Positions 1-8,349 of a stretch of 64,000 bases of DNA are shown one piece after another. The stretch's first letter is position 1; each line of letters starts with the position of its first letter. This DNA is from Fuerstiella sp. (GTDB lineage Bacteria > Planctomycetota > Planctomycetia > Planctomycetales > Planctomycetaceae): NCBI GenBank assembly GCA_022843805.1, contig JALHMY010000003.1, positions 119,248 through 183,247 of the forward strand. Direction: 5' to 3'. Below the pieces are notes generated by a model. It saw only the letters and a program-made list of their open reading frames with translations. It was not told the DNA's origin and made no database searches. The translations under genes were made by a program, and so were the position numbers.

Positions 1-137
1 AGTTCTGCCGTACCGTTACCCGATGCGACTGCGTCGCAAAATTCGGAAACAAATGGCAGAATAGCATCTTCGATCTGTTCACAGAGTAGCGGGACAATGC
101 GCTCGGTCAGCAGTTTGTTGTCGGTGGCTGGATTCAA
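1..137 (-). CDS. Possible 5' end of a divergent gene, cut by the window edge
   Basis: The minus strand is open from a TTG at 137 to the window edge, giving about 45 residues of ordinary-looking protein (it contains LLTERIVPLLCEQIED). No family is recognised. The only possible start before an in-frame stop at 144-146 is this TTG, two bases from the ATG of the plus-strand gene at 140. That spacing is awkward for two divergent genes, so either this frame is not coding or its start lies further inside. The call is weak. Confidence 0.25.
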   Translation of the reverse strand, partial: MNPATDNKLLTERIVPLLCEQIEDAILPFVSEFCDAVASGNGTAE

Positions 138-139
138 AA

Positions 140-3100
140 ATGCTCAACGTTCGGCGTCTTTTTGCACTCCTTTGTGTTTTTCTGGCAGAGTTGTCAGCAC
201 TCAGCCAGCTCAGCCCATTGACAGGGCAGCCAGCGAATGGCCAGGACTCGTCGACAACAGTCATCGCTGGCGGAACGTCAGTTCGCGGCCCGCGGGCTCC
301 CATCAGTTCCGACAGTGGTACCGTACCCGGGGCACTCGAAGGCGAAGCCCTGAAGGTCAAGGCCTCTGGTGGATTTGCTCTTCCACAGTCGATGACGATA
401 TTCAGGGATGATTCGTGGAGCGGTACATCGCAGCTTTGGTGGAAAAACGGCCGACCTGGCGACAAACTGACAATGAATCTGCCGGAGAAGGCGGGCGAGG
501 TGGACATCGAAGTCGTGCTGACATGCGCCAGCGATTATGCGGTTGTTCAGCTGGCGATTGACGACAGACCGCTGGGGAAACCGATTGATTTATATAGTCC
601 CGAAGTTCGCTCCAGCGGAGTGCTGGTGTTCCCTGGAATCAGGTTAAAGCCCGGGCCGCATTTGCTCACGGCACAAATCGTGGGGGCGAATCCACGGGCT
701 GTCCGGTCTTTCTACTTTGGCCTCGACTATATTCGTTTCCGGAGTGCCGATGACCGGTTAGCGGTTTCCGATCCTGGATTGCCCGTTCGGACTGTCGATG
801 GTCGAATTCTGAATTTGGATTTCGAAAAGGGAAATCTGGAAGACTGGACGGCAGATGGGGACGCATTTACGGGGCAGCCAGTCCGCGGGAATCGTGTTGC
901 TCGTCGACGCAGTGATATGCAAAGCAACCACATGGGGGAATTCTGGATTGGTGGATTCGAAGAAGTTCAGGACCCGCCAACAGGTACTCTCACTTCAGCC
1001 CGATTTCCGGTGACCCAGTCTTTTGCGTCTTTTCTGATCAGCGGTGGTCACAATTTTGAAACTCGTGCTGAGCTTGTCCGGGCCGACACAGGAGAAGCAT
1101 TCTTCCGAGCCTCCGGCAGCAACACAGAGGCTATGCGCCGGGTGGTGGTGGACCTGCGAGCTTTAAGGGGAAAGGAAGTCTTCATCCGGCTTGTTGACCA
1201 GAGTCGAGGTAATTGGGGTCATTTGAATTTCGATCATTTTCGCTTTCACGAAACCTGTCCGGAGGGGCTCACGCCTCATGTCATCTTTCCGGACGCAGAT
1301 CAGTACGCTCATTCGGGATTGTCTCCGGAAGAGGCGGCTGCAGCGATGTCCGTCCCGGACGGATTTCGAGTGATTGTGGGAGCTGCCGAGCCTGAAGTAA
1401 TGCAGCCAGTCGCGATGGCGCTGGACGACCGCGGACGAGTCTGGGTGGCGGAAGCGTACGAATATCCGGTCCGTGCAAAGGGAGATCGCGGCAGAGATCG
1501 AATTCTGATTTTCGAAGATACAGATGGTGATGGTCATCTGGATCATCGCAAAGTCTTTTACGAGGGCCTGAATCTGGTGAGCGGGCTGGAAGTCGGATTC
1601 GGCGGCGTCTGGATTGGGGCGGCACCTTTCCTGCTGTTTATTGCCGACAGGGACGGAAATGACGTACCTGACGGCAATCCCGAAACACTGCTGGACGGAT
1701 GGGGCTTTCAAAGTACTTACCAGACGCTCAACTCTTTCATTTGGGGGCCTGATGGCTGGCTTTACGGGTGCCACGGGATTTTTAACGAATCGCTGATCGG
1801 AAAACCGGGCTCTTCGCAGGAGCAGCGAACTCCGCTGAACGCAGGAGTCTGGCGGTTTCATCCGTTGAAACAACAGTTTGAAGTCTTTGCACACGGAACA
1901 AGCAATCCATGGGGGCTGGATTTCAATGACTACGGCGACGCATTCGTCACGGCTTCTGTCATTCCACACCTGTATCACGTCATTCCAGGGGGCCGTTATC
2001 TGCGGCAGACCGGCCAGCACTACAACAAATTTGCGTATCACAGCATTGGGACAATTGCCGATCATGTCCATTATTCCGGCTCAGACCCCCTCAGCGGGAA
2101 CAATCGGTCTGACGGTGTCGGAGGCGGTCATGCACATGCCGGCGCCATGATTTACCTGGGTGGCCGCTGGCCGGAACGATACAGAAATCAGATTTTCATG
2201 AACAATATCCACGGCCAGCGACTCAATGTGGATTCACTGTTGATGCACGGATCGGGATACACAGCTCGACACGAATCAGACTTTCTGCTGACGGGAGATC
2301 GGGCGTCTCAAATTTTGAACCTGCAATATGGCCCGGACGGAAATGTGTGGATGATCGACTGGTACGATATGCAATCATGTCATCATCCGGATGTGAATCA
2401 GCACGATCGAAGCAACGGCCGAATCTATCGCCTTGAATATAACGGCAGTGAATCGGGTGAAATCTCGACCGAGCATTTTCAGCTCTCACTCGGACGAAGC
2501 CTCGCTTCTCTTTCCGACTTCGAACTGGCCAGGCTGATATTGCATCCCAGCGACTGGTATGTCCGACATGGCCGCCGGCTGTTGCAGGAACGTTCAATGA
2601 AGGGAGTCCTGAGTTCTGACGTCACCGAGTTTCTGGAAAGCGTTGCGTTTGGTGACTCTCAGGAGAAACATTCGCTGAGAGCGCTTTGGGCTCTGCATGT
2701 TACCGGGACACTGAAGGGAAGTGTTCATAAGGAACTTCGACGACATACCAGCCCGCATGTGCGTGCGTGGGCAATTCGTCTGACGACAAAGACAGAGGAC
2801 GGAGAACTGCCGGATGCTGTACTCGCCGAACTGCATGAACATGCCGTTTCAGATCAGTCTGCCGCTGTCAGGCTGGCGATCGCGGCACTTCTTCAACAGA
2901 TACCGATCGATCAGCGATGGGACATATTATTTGCTCTTGCAGCACATTCTGAAGATGCGGACGACGCGAATCTTCCGCTGATGTACTGGTATGCGGCCGA
3001 ACCGCTGGCGGAGGCTGATGCAGAACGTGCGTTGAAGCTGGGTATGTCTTTCGGACATTCGATACCGCTGCTGCAACAGCTGATGATGCAGAGAATCGGA

Positions 3101-3787
3101 AGTCTGAACAATTCCCTTGCTGTATCTGTTTTGATCAGGGAACTCGACAGAGCTGTGGACAATAAACTTCGTGAAGCATGCCTCGAAGCGATATTGATCG
3201 CTTTAAAGGGTCAGAAAGACGTCACAGCTCCGCCGGAATGGTCGACCATCTATGCACGCATGATGAGTTCAGGAAATTCGACGTTGCAGCAGTATTCGAC
3301 CACCGCAGGCACGATTTTTGGCGATGAGGGCGCCGTGGCTCTGCAGCGATCGAAAGTGCAGGATAACAGGCTGTCGGCTGACGTGCGGCGCAATGCTCTT
3401 CAGTCACTTCTGGACATTCAGCACCCACAGCTCGCTCCCACGCTTCATACACTTGTCCGGACTTCGCCCGATCTGCGGGAAATGGCACTCCGCGGACTTG
3501 CCCGGTACGATCATCCAGCCACCGCCGGTGTGATTCTGGGTGTCTGGCCCAAACTGACTGCAGAAGAAAAGAGAACGGCTCTGGCGACGTTAAGTTCACG
3601 GGAAAAATATGGAATCGACCTGCTCCGCGCGATTGAAATGAATACTGTGGAACGTGCTGAACTTTCTGCCGATCTCATCAGTCGGCTGCAGCTTCTGAAA
3701 AGCCAGACGATCGATCGACTGCTGGACGCAGCCCGTCGGGCACTTCAGAATTCGGAGAACGACAGGAAGAAGCAGCCCACCAACTAA
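140..3787 (+). CDS. PVC-type membrane-bound dehydrogenase-like protein, no cytochrome domain
   Basis: This 1215-residue secreted protein has an N-terminal signal peptide (about residues 1-30). Two beta-rich segments follow: one around 95-210, and a jelly-roll-like one around 225-375 beginning LNLDFEKGNLEDW. From about residue 404 (PDGFRVIVGAAEPEV) comes the beta-propeller typical of planctomycete putative membrane-bound dehydrogenases, with the hallmark phrases GRVWVAEAYEYP and DTDGDGHLD. From about 800 to the end it is alpha-helical and HEAT-like. Family members usually end in a CxxCH cytochrome domain. Here the protein stops at RRALQNSENDRKKQPTN with no CxxCH, so it may need a partner for electron transfer or be a structural homologue. 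The true substrate of this family is unknown. A WGR protein gene follows 52 bp downstream. Confidence 0.85.
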   Translation: MLNVRRLFALLCVFLAELSALSQLSPLTGQPANGQDSSTTVIAGGTSVRGPRAPISSDSGTVPGALEGEALKVKASGGFALPQSMTIFRDDSWSGTSQLWWKNGRPGDKLTMNLPEKAGEVDIEVVLTCASDYAVVQLAIDDRPLGKPIDLYSPEVRSSGVLVFPGIRLKPGPHLLTAQIVGANPRAVRSFYFGLDYIRFRSADDRLAVSDPGLPVRTVDGRILNLDFEKGNLEDWTADGDAFTGQPVRGNRVARRRSDMQSNHMGEFWIGGFEEVQDPPTGTLTSARFPVTQSFASFLISGGHNFETRAELVRADTGEAFFRASGSNTEAMRRVVVDLRALRGKEVFIRLVDQSRGNWGHLNFDHFRFHETCPEGLTPHVIFPDADQYAHSGLSPEEAAAAMSVPDGFRVIVGAAEPEVMQPVAMALDDRGRVWVAEAYEYPVRAKGDRGRDRILIFEDTDGDGHLDHRKVFYEGLNLVSGLEVGFGGVWIGAAPFLLFIADRDGNDVPDGNPETLLDGWGFQSTYQTLNSFIWGPDGWLYGCHGIFNESLIGKPGSSQEQRTPLNAGVWRFHPLKQQFEVFAHGTSNPWGLDFNDYGDAFVTASVIPHLYHVIPGGRYLRQTGQHYNKFAYHSIGTIADHVHYSGSDPLSGNNRSDGVGGGHAHAGAMIYLGGRWPERYRNQIFMNNIHGQRLNVDSLLMHGSGYTARHESDFLLTGDRASQILNLQYGPDGNVWMIDWYDMQSCHHPDVNQHDRSNGRIYRLEYNGSESGEISTEHFQLSLGRSLASLSDFELARLILHPSDWYVRHGRRLLQERSMKGVLSSDVTEFLESVAFGDSQEKHSLRALWALHVTGTLKGSVHKELRRHTSPHVRAWAIRLTTKTEDGELPDAVLAELHEHAVSDQSAAVRLAIAALLQQIPIDQRWDILFALAAHSEDADDANLPLMYWYAAEPLAEADAERALKLGMSFGHSIPLLQQLMMQRIGSLNNSLAVSVLIRELDRAVDNKLREACLEAILIALKGQKDVTAPPEWSTIYARMMSSGNSTLQQYSTTAGTIFGDEGAVALQRSKVQDNRLSADVRRNALQSLLDIQHPQLAPTLHTLVRTSPDLREMALRGLARYDHPATAGVILGVWPKLTAEEKRTALATLSSREKYGIDLLRAIEMNTVERAELSADLISRLQLLKSQTIDRLLDAARRALQNSENDRKKQPTN

Positions 3788-3839
3788 GCGGCGAGCAGGT
3801 ATGTGATCAGACCCGTTGTGCCTGAGGGGACGAGTTACC

Positions 3840-4544
3840 GTGAAACGCGAGTTTTATTTCCAGGACGACCGGTCCAACAAGTTTTGGACCATCGAACAGG
3901 CTGGCAAAGAATACATCACCGCGCATGGCCGTGTCGGTGTCAAAGCTCGAGAAACACGCAAACAACTGGCGACTGAAGACGAGGCCAGACGTGAAGTCGA
4001 CAGGCAGATCGCCGCAAAGCTGAAAAAGGGATACGTTGAGGGTAAGGCTCCTGAGTACCAGGCACCGTCCTGGGAATCGATGTCGATGTCAAAAGATGTG
4101 TTCTGGCGAATCATTGGGCTTTTCAACTGGAAGAAGACTGGTGACGACGAGGCGGTGATTGAACCCGCAGTGAAGGCACTTGCTCAAATGACGGTCGACG
4201 ACATCAGACGATTCGAAGACATACTGAGCGAAATGCTGCATGCGCTGGACACCGAATTACATGCCCGTGAAATTGGCGAAGAGGCTTATGCACCCGGCAG
4301 GCATTTTTCTCCTGACTGGTTCCTGTATGCACGCTGCGTCGTCGTCGCGAATGGTCCGAAGTTCTATGCCTCGGTCCTTGCTGATCCCAGGGAAATGCCA
4401 AAAGACATGGAATTTGAAACTGTTTTGACTGTTGGCCCGGCAGCCTTCCTGCGCAAGACCGGGGAAGAGCTTGAACATGTGTCACCGGTCAGTTACGAAA
4501 CATTCAGTAATAAGTCAGGCTGGCGAAACGCCGAGAAGCCATAG
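3840..4544 (+). CDS. WGR domain protein with C-terminal DUF4240-like region
   Basis: The N-terminal 75 residues fit a WGR domain: FYFQDDRSNKFWTIEQAGKE, then GRVGVKARETRKQ and a lysine-rich helix. WGR domains occur in PARPs and MolR-like bacterial proteins and probably bind nucleic acid or protein. The C-terminal part (about 85-234; FWRIIGLFNWKKTGDDE through HFSPDWFLYARC) resembles DUF4240, a domain often joined to WGR in bacteria. The GTG at 3840 is preferred because GAGGGGACGAG lies just upstream; a TTG at 3816 has no such site. It is cytoplasmic by appearance, with no signal or membrane segment. The cellular role is unknown. Confidence 0.8.
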   Translation: MKREFYFQDDRSNKFWTIEQAGKEYITAHGRVGVKARETRKQLATEDEARREVDRQIAAKLKKGYVEGKAPEYQAPSWESMSMSKDVFWRIIGLFNWKKTGDDEAVIEPAVKALAQMTVDDIRRFEDILSEMLHALDTELHAREIGEEAYAPGRHFSPDWFLYARCVVVANGPKFYASVLADPREMPKDMEFETVLTVGPAAFLRKTGEELEHVSPVSYETFSNKSGWRNAEKP

Positions 4545-4604
4545 TGTCCCGACTCCACTACCGACGCTGAGAAGCAGGGCTGATGGCCGAACAAGTGAAT
4601 CGGG

Positions 4605-4725
4605 CTAGTGCTCCGTCAAGACAAAGAGTTCGGGTTGGATGTAGTGGATCTTGCCAAAGATCCCATCGCTACAGGACCTTTAGCAAGGTCCACTACCCGA
4701 AATTCAAAGCTTGACAGAGCACTAG
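4605..4725 (+). repeat. Family B palindromic repeat, copy B1 (121 bp)
   Basis: The unit begins CTAGTGCTCCGTCAAG and ends CTTGACAGAGCACTAG, so its ends are inverted repeats. Inside is a second inverted pair starting GTAGTGGATCTTGC and ending GCAAGGTCCACTAC. It lies 60 bp after the WGR gene. Close relatives lie at 39161-39281 (also 121 bp) and 42792-42952 (161 bp). Relative to the plus strand, B1 is in the opposite orientation to those two. Confidence 0.85.
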
Positions 4726-4776
4726 AGTCGACATGGCCAGCGGCGTGTTTCAACGTGTAGTTGTCAAACCTGGGCT

Positions 4777-4797
4777 CGACCGACACAAGGTCGGTTG
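4777..4797 (+). repeat. Family C hairpin C1
   Basis: An 8-bp stem at 4777-4784 pairs with 4790-4797 (one G-U pair) around the loop ACAAG. It is flanked by CAAACCTGGGC on the left and GGGGCCGG on the right. On the opposite strand the loop reads CTTGT, matching hairpins C2 and C3, so C1 is inverted relative to them. Confidence 0.7.
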
Positions 4798-4809
4798 GGG
4801 CCGGAGACC

Positions 4810-4830
4810 CCGCTGGCCTCGTGCCAGCGG
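4810..4830 (+). repeat. Family C hairpin C2
   Basis: A perfect 8-bp stem CCGCTGGC/GCCAGCGG encloses the loop CTCGT, followed by GGTTTGGAAACTA. The stem differs from C1 and C3 while pairing is kept. Confidence 0.75.
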
Positions 4831-4879
4831 TGAACGGGTTTGGAAACTACAAAGCAGTCAGCCACAAGCGCAACGGCCC

Positions 4880-5025
4880 CCATCGGCCTTGTGCCCAATG
4901 GCGTGGACTCAAGCATCGTGCGGACTTCCATCGTCGTTTTTCGCTCCGCGAAAACACGCGAAAACGCTACTTTCGCGGAGCGAAAGGCGACAATAAGTCC
5001 ACGCCATTGGGCCTTGTGCCGATGG
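4880..5025 (+). repeat. Family C hairpin C3, split by a MITE
   Basis: Without the inserted 114-bp element and one copy of its target duplication, this locus reads CCATCGGC, loop CTTGT, GCCGATGG: an 8-bp hairpin like C2, followed by the same GGTTTGG.AACTA motif. The insertion lies at the loop, so both sides keep a complete GGCCTTGTGCC apex. Confidence 0.8.
4896..5009. mobile_element. 114-bp MITE with IS4-like ends and 11-bp target duplication
   Basis: The element starts CAATGGCGTGGACT and ends AGTCCACGCCATTG, inverted repeats identical to the ends of the IS4 element at 61971-63563. It is flanked by a perfect 11-bp direct repeat, GGCCTTGTGCC, at 4885-4895 and 5010-5020; IS4-family transposases usually make duplications of about this size. 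It has no coding capacity. Its right half holds a 15-bp perfect hairpin (TTTCGCTCCGCGAAA and its complement) shared with family A repeats. It is likely non-autonomous and mobilised in trans. Confidence 0.85.
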
Positions 5026-5475
5026 TGCCCAGGTTTGGCAACTAAGCTTTCCTGAGCAGGTGACCTTAATACTGCTGCGGGCAATCCCCCGACTGAGCGT
5101 TCTGCTGCTGTTGACGGGCATGGATGTCGCCTCAAAACGCGGCCTGATCGCCCCGAGTCGTCCTGCGGCGACTGCACAGGCAGTATCGTCATGGCGACCG
5201 AATCTTTACTCGGCGCCAATTGCCGAGTGACAACCCCAGCCGCCACCGGTAAATTGCCAGTCACCGCCGAGTACTCGGAATTCATCAGTTAACCGAAGAA
5301 TCACTGGGGAAATTCGACAACTGCCACCCTTGATCTTACCGCTGAGTTTCGAGTTAGCCCCATGTCCGACGCTGAACAATCAAAGGCACTGGAACCAGTA
5401 GCCGGGGCGAATCCCAATCGAGAGTCATCGACGCAGACCCAGTGATCCTCGTCGTTCAGCGCGTAATCAGTCCTG
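5026..5475. other. Gene-free stretch with one small hairpin
   Basis: No convincing gene is seen. A 7-bp hairpin, ACTCGGC/GCCGAGT with a 7-nt loop, lies at 5208-5228. An open frame on the minus strand across 4764-5285 runs through the repeats and has repeat-derived composition, so it was not called. Confidence 0.5.
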
Positions 5476-6450
5476 TCATTCTTCAAAACAAACAATCTGA
5501 TCACGCCCATTCGTCTTTGCGGCATAGAGTGCTCGGTCCGCCTGATGCAACAGCGTATCCGCGGACACTTTCCTCGCTGGAACCATCGTCGAATATCCAA
5601 TGCTGACCGTTAATAATCTGCTTTCAACTGATGTGCCGGGATGACGGATCGCCAGTTTTCGGACGGCATTCAAAATTGACTGAAGAACAATCTCGGCACC
5701 TTTTCCAGGTGTATTCGGAAGCAGCAAAACAAACTCTTCTCCCCCAAACCGTGCGGCAAAATCGCCCGCCCTTCGCATGTGGCTGCGAATCACGTCAGCA
5801 ACGCGCTGCAGGCATTCGTCGCCCGCAAGGTGCCCAAAGAGATCGTTATAGCGCTTAAAGTGATCGACATCCAGAATTGCAGCGGTCAGAGGGGTTTGAG
5901 TGCGTTCGTTTCGCTTCCATTCCTGTTCCAGCGTTCGATCCAGACCTCGGCGATTGGGAATACCAGTGAGTTCGTCAGTTGCCGCCTGCAGCTCCAGCAG
6001 GAGCTTCTTTTCTATCAGTTGCAGCTCAACAAGCTTTTGGGAGGTGATATCTTCCAGCATCAGCACAATACTCACACTGCTGTCGACCAGAAAACGAGTT
6101 ACCTGAATGCTAAACCACTTTTTTGCAGCAGGCCCAGCTCCCGGGAACTCCTTATAAAACTGCTCTACGGACTGATTGGCCACACTTCTGATCCCGGCAA
6201 TTACGGCCTGCAGGTCCGGCCGGCCTTCAAATGCTGCACTGTCGGCGACAACGTCCAACGATATGTTGAGTTTATCACGCGTTGCGTCCGGAAAGGGAAA
6301 AGCAGCGTCGACAGAGTTCTTCCACGAGGCGTTCGCTGCCAATACTCTGCCGTCAGGAGAAATAATGGCGATCTGAGCCTGCAGGGAATCCAGAGCCGCC
6401 TGATAAAAGGAAGCTGGAAGCAGATGCTGGCTTTCACACGTCACGACCAT
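5476..6450 (-). CDS. PAS-like sensor diguanylate cyclase (GGDEF)
   Basis: This protein of about 324 residues is predicted to make cyclic di-GMP from two GTP. Residues about 15-140 form a PAS-like sensor (AQIAIISPDGRVLAANASW and IVLMLEDITSQK). A short coiled linker leads to the GGDEF domain (about 155-320), beginning DELTGIPNRRGLDRTL. The active-site motif is GGEEF at about 236-240. Five residues before it is RAGD (about 227-230), the RxxD allosteric inhibition site, so product feedback is expected. There is no signal peptide or membrane segment, so it is cytoplasmic. ATG 6450 is preferred over GTG 6456 because the purine-rich GAGAG spaces better to it. Confidence 0.93.
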   Translation of the reverse strand: MVVTCESQHLLPASFYQAALDSLQAQIAIISPDGRVLAANASWKNSVDAAFPFPDATRDKLNISLDVVADSAAFEGRPDLQAVIAGIRSVANQSVEQFYKEFPGAGPAAKKWFSIQVTRFLVDSSVSIVLMLEDITSQKLVELQLIEKKLLLELQAATDELTGIPNRRGLDRTLEQEWKRNERTQTPLTAAILDVDHFKRYNDLFGHLAGDECLQRVADVIRSHMRRAGDFAARFGGEEFVLLLPNTPGKGAEIVLQSILNAVRKLAIRHPGTSVESRLLTVSIGYSTMVPARKVSADTLLHQADRALYAAKTNGRDQIVCFEE

Positions 6451-6476
6451 CGCCACTCTCAGTCAGGACCTCAAAA

Positions 6477-6554
6477 ACAATAAGTTACCGCCATAGTCGC
6501 CTTTCGCTCCGCGAAAGAGCATTCTTTTGCGGAGCAAAAGGCGACACTTATTGT
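6477..6554. repeat. Family A palindromic repeat, copy A1
   Basis: The ends are ACAATAAGT and ACTTATTGT, enclosing two long inverted arms (CGCCTTTCGCTCCGCGAAAG and CTTTTGCGGAGCAAAAGGCG). It lies 37 bp past the stop codon of the EF-hand gene and is nearly identical to copies at 9123-9200 and 25550-25627. Confidence 0.9.
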
Positions 6555-6591
6555 CTGACAGCACCATACAGAGCCGGAAGGTTAGAATCGT

Positions 6592-8277
6592 CTACTCCGC
6601 CGCGACGTTTGACTGCGCTGCAGCAGCTTCATCGCTGCTAATCAGGCCATCCCCATCCTGATCCATTTCCGCAAACATCCCCACGGTCCCGATGAACTCC
6701 CGCTGTGAAACATCGCCGTCCTGGTTCCGATCCATTCGCTGAAACCATTCCGGACCATTGAGTGAACCGGCGTCCGGCAGAATGGCGTCCTGTGCACCGG
6801 GTTGTCGCATCTGCATCGCCGCCATATTCCCGGAATTATTTCGTCGAATCTCAGCTCGCCCCAGCCCGACCACCAGTTTGTACTCAATTCCAAGTTCATC
6901 GTCAGAGAACTTACCATCGCTGGTCAAATCAAAGGGCTGCAGCTGAGAATAACCGCTGCTGAGTTCGCGAGCCGAGAGACGTCGGTCCTGATTCCGGTCC
7001 AGCAGACCAAAAAGAGTTTTACCGTCCTGCTCAACCGTCACCTCGATCTGACTGGCGGATGCGATCTGATCCCGATCCACAAAGCCAAACAACTCTTCCC
7101 GGGTAACCATTTTATCCGAATTTCGATCGAATGCCTGAAAGCTCGCAGCGACACCGGCCTGCGACAGGGCTGACATCATTGTGTTCAGTTCCATTTCATC
7201 CAGATACTGATTCTTGTCAGCATCAGCCATCAGAAAGTTCTGACCGATAAATCCTCTGAGATACGATCGATTGCCTGCTCCACCGCCACGTGCCACCACC
7301 TGAATGGGCATTCCATCAACGCGAAGAAGAGTCGAACCGAATCCATCTTTTTTAATTCGACAAAACTCGCCTGAATGAGTCATTTCACTGATGACAACGT
7401 CGCTTCGATTGGAAAGGTCTGAGAGTTTCACTTCAATCGTCACGTGAAAATCCGGCTGCTCCAGCCAGCCCGAAAGCTGCGGCGTGGTGAACGGCTCAGA
7501 CTCGGATGCTGACTGCGGAAGTCGCAGGATCGACTTTTTCAATCGTCCGTCCATCCCATATCGGGACATCACTCGAGCCGCAGCACGAGCAGCCGATGCA
7601 GAATCTGTGACCTCCATAAATGGCAGACTGGCGACATCAGGTGAGACCACAGCTGACTGACTCAGCGGATCCCGATACGGCATCAGTTCCGAAATGCTGA
7701 ATGTCTGGTCGTCATCAAGGTCCCGAAACCGCAGAGTGTAGATAGCGTTCTGAAGTTCTTCCTGACTGATGGCGCTATCCTGGTTCACGTCGATCAGCGT
7801 CGAAAGCCGGACCGCATCGTCTGCGGACGCAGTTCCGGCGGAGATCGCGAAATTCTGCGGCAGGCGGTTTCGTATCCATCGGGAAAATTCAACCGCACTG
7901 ACGGAAGCTGCGGACGGCTGCGGGTTAACCTCGGAGATAATTCGAGCACTATCCGGATTCCCCACTGCCGCCTTGATCTTCTCAGTCAGCAGGTCCAGCT
8001 CAGCAGAATCCAGGGTGCCGGATTTGTCCTGATCAAGCTGTTTGGCAAGGAACTGTCCGACCCATTGCCGGTATGGCAATTTCGCAACGGAGATCCGCAG
8101 ATCCGCAAGAACTGGTCCTTCCGGCGCCATGATAACCAGAGTCGCACGATCGAAAGTATCGGACGCAGCAGTTTGTTCCTTCGCTGATTGTGCACCATTT
8201 GCGCGAGCGGCGTGCCCATTCAGCCCGGCAAGTACCGCTACAGCGAATGCCACTGCTCTTAAACTGAAGTCATGCAT
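6592..8277 (-). CDS. Secreted protein with about nine EF-hand calcium loops
   Basis: The 561-residue protein opens with a signal peptide (about 1-26, AVAFAVAVLAGLNGHAARA). Calcium-binding EF-hand loops can be read at roughly residues 82 (DQDKSGTLDSAEL), 169 (DVNQDSAISQEEL), 191 (DLDDDQTFSISEL), 353 (DADKNQYLDEMEL), 384 (DRNSDKMVTREEL), 426 (DRNQDRRLSAREL), 451 (DLTSDGKFSDDEL), 517 (DRNQDGDVSQREF) and 540 (DQDGDGLISSDEA). Between about 215 and 345 is a stretch without loops. No catalytic domain is visible. A calcium-binding envelope or extracellular role is an inference. It is a monocistronic minus-strand gene followed by family A repeat A1. Confidence 0.88.
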   Translation of the reverse strand: MHDFSLRAVAFAVAVLAGLNGHAARANGAQSAKEQTAASDTFDRATLVIMAPEGPVLADLRISVAKLPYRQWVGQFLAKQLDQDKSGTLDSAELDLLTEKIKAAVGNPDSARIISEVNPQPSAASVSAVEFSRWIRNRLPQNFAISAGTASADDAVRLSTLIDVNQDSAISQEELQNAIYTLRFRDLDDDQTFSISELMPYRDPLSQSAVVSPDVASLPFMEVTDSASAARAAARVMSRYGMDGRLKKSILRLPQSASESEPFTTPQLSGWLEQPDFHVTIEVKLSDLSNRSDVVISEMTHSGEFCRIKKDGFGSTLLRVDGMPIQVVARGGGAGNRSYLRGFIGQNFLMADADKNQYLDEMELNTMMSALSQAGVAASFQAFDRNSDKMVTREELFGFVDRDQIASASQIEVTVEQDGKTLFGLLDRNQDRRLSARELSSGYSQLQPFDLTSDGKFSDDELGIEYKLVVGLGRAEIRRNNSGNMAAMQMRQPGAQDAILPDAGSLNGPEWFQRMDRNQDGDVSQREFIGTVGMFAEMDQDGDGLISSDEAAAAQSNVAAE

Positions 8278-8349
8278 AATGCTGTCCCGTCCTGACCACG
8301 ATTTATGCCATTTTTTGTCTGAGCCGCCGATTGGGGGATCCGGAAGATG

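Noticed and set aside
4764..5285. A 173-codon minus-strand open frame
   Set aside because: It runs through the repeats and MITE, and its composition follows the repeats.
5779..6483. A 234-codon plus-strand open frame
   Set aside because: It lies opposite the GGDEF gene and has no family features.
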